The notes beneath the pieces were generated by a model. That model was not told where the DNA came from, searched no databases, and saw only the letters and a program-made list of their open reading frames with translations. 64,000 nucleotides of DNA from contig NZ_KQ033913.1 in assembly GCF_000969835.1 (NCBI RefSeq), positions 808,859 through 872,858 of the forward strand, read 5' to 3'. The translations under genes were made by a program, and so were the position numbers. The first letter of the stretch is position 1; every line of letters begins with the position of its first letter. Positions 62,582 to 64,000 of this stretch are shown here, piece after piece. This stretch comes from Parabacteroides goldsteinii DSM 19448 = WAL 12034 (lineage in GTDB: Bacteria > Bacteroidota > Bacteroidia > Bacteroidales > Tannerellaceae).

Positions 62582-64000
62582 ATGTTTATGATTAAAAGAA
62601 AAGAACTAACGTACGACAATTCTTATTTACTAAAAGTGTTTAACAGGGACTTTCCTCATTTGGTGACAATGGCGGAAGAGAGCCAGAACATAAAATTGTT
62701 CAGGGAGGCTCTGCGCTCATTCGTTTCTTCCCGGATTGAAATCAACGGAGGTGGCAGTAATATGAGAAATGCCGTGGCGAAGCGTATTTTACTTTTAATC
62801 GAATATGACGGGTCTCCTATTGATGAACTTTCAACAGGTGAGGAGTTGTCTGTGCAAACAATCACTTATTTCTGGCAATTACTGACGGGAAAGCTGGCAG
62901 ACGAAGTTTCTCCCGACCTGTTTATTGACCTTTATCATCAGTTCAAGTTATTGGAGCATCCCGAGAGCATCGAACCGGACCGTTCCCTGGTTAAGCGTCA
63001 GATGCATCGTTGGCCGACCGGTTTGGATGAAGAAGTGGTGGCAATCCGTGAAGCAAATAAAGACCGTATTATAAAACGGCTTATACGGAAGATAGAGCGC
63101 AGGAGTGCACCGTCGTCCCGTTATCAGTTTTTACCGGAGATGACTTACGAAGAAAAATATAATCAGGTACAGGAATGGTGGAACACTGCCCGTTTCCATC
63201 TGGCATTGGCTATCAAGAGTCCGACGGAACTGAATTATTTTCTGGGTGAATCCCTCTCGGAAGAGATGATGCAGCTGTTGGCCCGTGCCAGAAAGAAAGG
63301 TATGCCGTTTTTTGTTACGCCTTATTATTTATCCTTGCTGAATCCGGGAACGGAAGGCTATGATGACAACACGATTCGTTCGTACGTCCTTTATTCAGAT
63401 GAACTGGTTGACACATACGGTCATATAAAAGCCTGGGAAAAAGAGGATATCGTGGAAGCCGGTAAGCCGAATGCCGCCGGATGGCTTTTGCCTGAAGGTC
63501 ATAATATCCACCGCCGTTATCCGGAAGTGGCCATTCTTATTCCTGATTCGATGGGAAGAGCCTGCGGAGGCTTATGTGCTTCTTGTCAGCGCATGTATGA
63601 TTTCCAGAGCGAACGTCTTAATTTCGATTTTGAAGCATTGAAACCCAAAGAAACCTGGGATAAGAAACTCCGTCGTTTGATGCATTACTTTGAAGAAGAT
63701 GCCCAGTTGCGGGATATTCTGATTACCGGAGGTGACGCCCTGATGAGCCAGAATGCTACTTTGCGTAAGATATTGGAAGCTGTCTATAAAATGGCTGTCC
63801 GTAAACGTAAAGCGAATGAAGAACGGCCCGAGGGTAAAAAATATGCCGAGTTGCAGCGGGTTCGCTTAGGTTCGCGTTTGCTGGCTTATCTGCCGTTGCG
63901 CATTACAGATGAACTTGTGGGAATTTTGAAAGAATTTAAAGAGAAGGCTTCTGCTATCGGAGTCTCCCAGTTTATTATTCAAACCCACTTCCAATCTCCT
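62582..64000 (+). CDS. KamA-family radical SAM protein (lysine 2,3-aminomutase-like), 5-prime part
   Basis: 473 codons visible; the gene continues past the window. The radical SAM cluster motif CGGLCASC (Cys328, Cys332, Cys335; CxxxCxxC) is followed by DILITGGDALMS. This matches the KamA group, which uses [4Fe-4S], S-adenosylmethionine and PLP to shift an amino group. Classical lysine aminomutases have about 125-140 residues before the cysteine motif; here there are 327, an N-terminal extension with mixed helical content and no recognised domain. Start ATG at 62582 (MFMIKRKELTYDN) or 62588. The true substrate of these long forms is unknown to me. Confidence 0.87.
   Translation, partial: MFMIKRKELTYDNSYLLKVFNRDFPHLVTMAEESQNIKLFREALRSFVSSRIEINGGGSNMRNAVAKRILLLIEYDGSPIDELSTGEELSVQTITYFWQLLTGKLADEVSPDLFIDLYHQFKLLEHPESIEPDRSLVKRQMHRWPTGLDEEVVAIREANKDRIIKRLIRKIERRSAPSSRYQFLPEMTYEEKYNQVQEWWNTARFHLALAIKSPTELNYFLGESLSEEMMQLLARARKKGMPFFVTPYYLSLLNPGTEGYDDNTIRSYVLYSDELVDTYGHIKAWEKEDIVEAGKPNAAGWLLPEGHNIHRRYPEVAILIPDSMGRACGGLCASCQRMYDFQSERLNFDFEALKPKETWDKKLRRLMHYFEEDAQLRDILITGGDALMSQNATLRKILEAVYKMAVRKRKANEERPEGKKYAELQRVRLGSRLLAYLPLRITDELVGILKEFKEKASAIGVSQFIIQTHFQSP

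Overview
The window comes from a Bacteroidota chromosome, most likely Bacteroidales and probably Parabacteroides. That is inferred from the promoters (repeated TAnnTTTG -7 elements on both strands, many with a TTG or TTTG about 19-20 bases upstream), weak ribosome sites, lipoproteins with a Cys-Ser/Asp-Asp start, and the gene content. There is no rRNA operon, no insertion sequence, no phage module and no CRISPR array. Most of the window is ordinary core genome, with some accessory or decayed pieces.

Layout. 1-5 kb: end of a GH2 glycosidase, free methionine-R-sulfoxide reductase, a MATE exporter, a cytidylate-kinase-like protein, and a Thi4 thiazole synthase under a TPP riboswitch. 5-6.4 kb: first of three paralogous helix-turn-helix proteins, then a structured gene-free region. 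6.4-12.5 kb: heavy-metal RND efflux operon (small His-rich membrane protein, CusB/CzcB-like adaptor, CusA/CzcA pump, TolC-like channel). 12.8-22.5 kb: lactaldehyde dehydrogenase, an FGE-like/sialidase fusion, O6-alkylguanine-DNA alkyltransferase, a CMD-CMD-ABM fusion, and an overlapping operon of M20 dipeptidase, DbpA-type helicase and MTA/SAH deaminase. 22.7-28.1 kb: purine nucleoside phosphorylase, tRNA-Gly and two tRNA-Leu, a TlpA-like lipoprotein beside a gene remnant, two tandem HTH paralogs, and two tRNA-Ser. 28.1-34.1 kb: second MATE exporter, pyruvate:quinone oxidoreductase (PoxB type), a secreted esterase, formate-tetrahydrofolate ligase.

34.5-48.8 kb is a vitamin B12 island. One cobalamin riboswitch leads a BtuF-BtuC-BtuD import operon followed by a lipoprotein; divergent from it is cobI. 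A second cobalamin riboswitch, on the minus strand, leads an exported CbiK cobaltochelatase and then a run of corrin-ring genes, three of them fusions of two enzymes (CobJ-CobH, CbiG-CobM, CbiJ-CbiD) plus the two-domain CobL. Between cbiK and the fusions lies an A+T-rich insert with a perfect 42-bp-period repeat array and an unplaced protein.

48.9-64 kb: an aspartate:alanine antiporter with aspartate 4-decarboxylase (a proton-motive cycle); aconitase, isocitrate dehydrogenase and citrate synthase (the oxidative TCA arm leading to 2-oxoglutarate); a YegD-like Hsp70; a PhoR/OmpR-type two-component system; HU; a well-bounded candidate small RNA; and the start of a long KamA-family radical SAM protein cut by the window end.

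The most interesting unexplained items are the 42-bp array inside the B12 operon, the candidate sRNA at about 62.2 kb, the three-member HTH family with twin palindromes upstream of one member, and the FGE-like/sialidase fusion lacking the FGE cysteines. All function calls come from reading the translated sequence; no database search was run.
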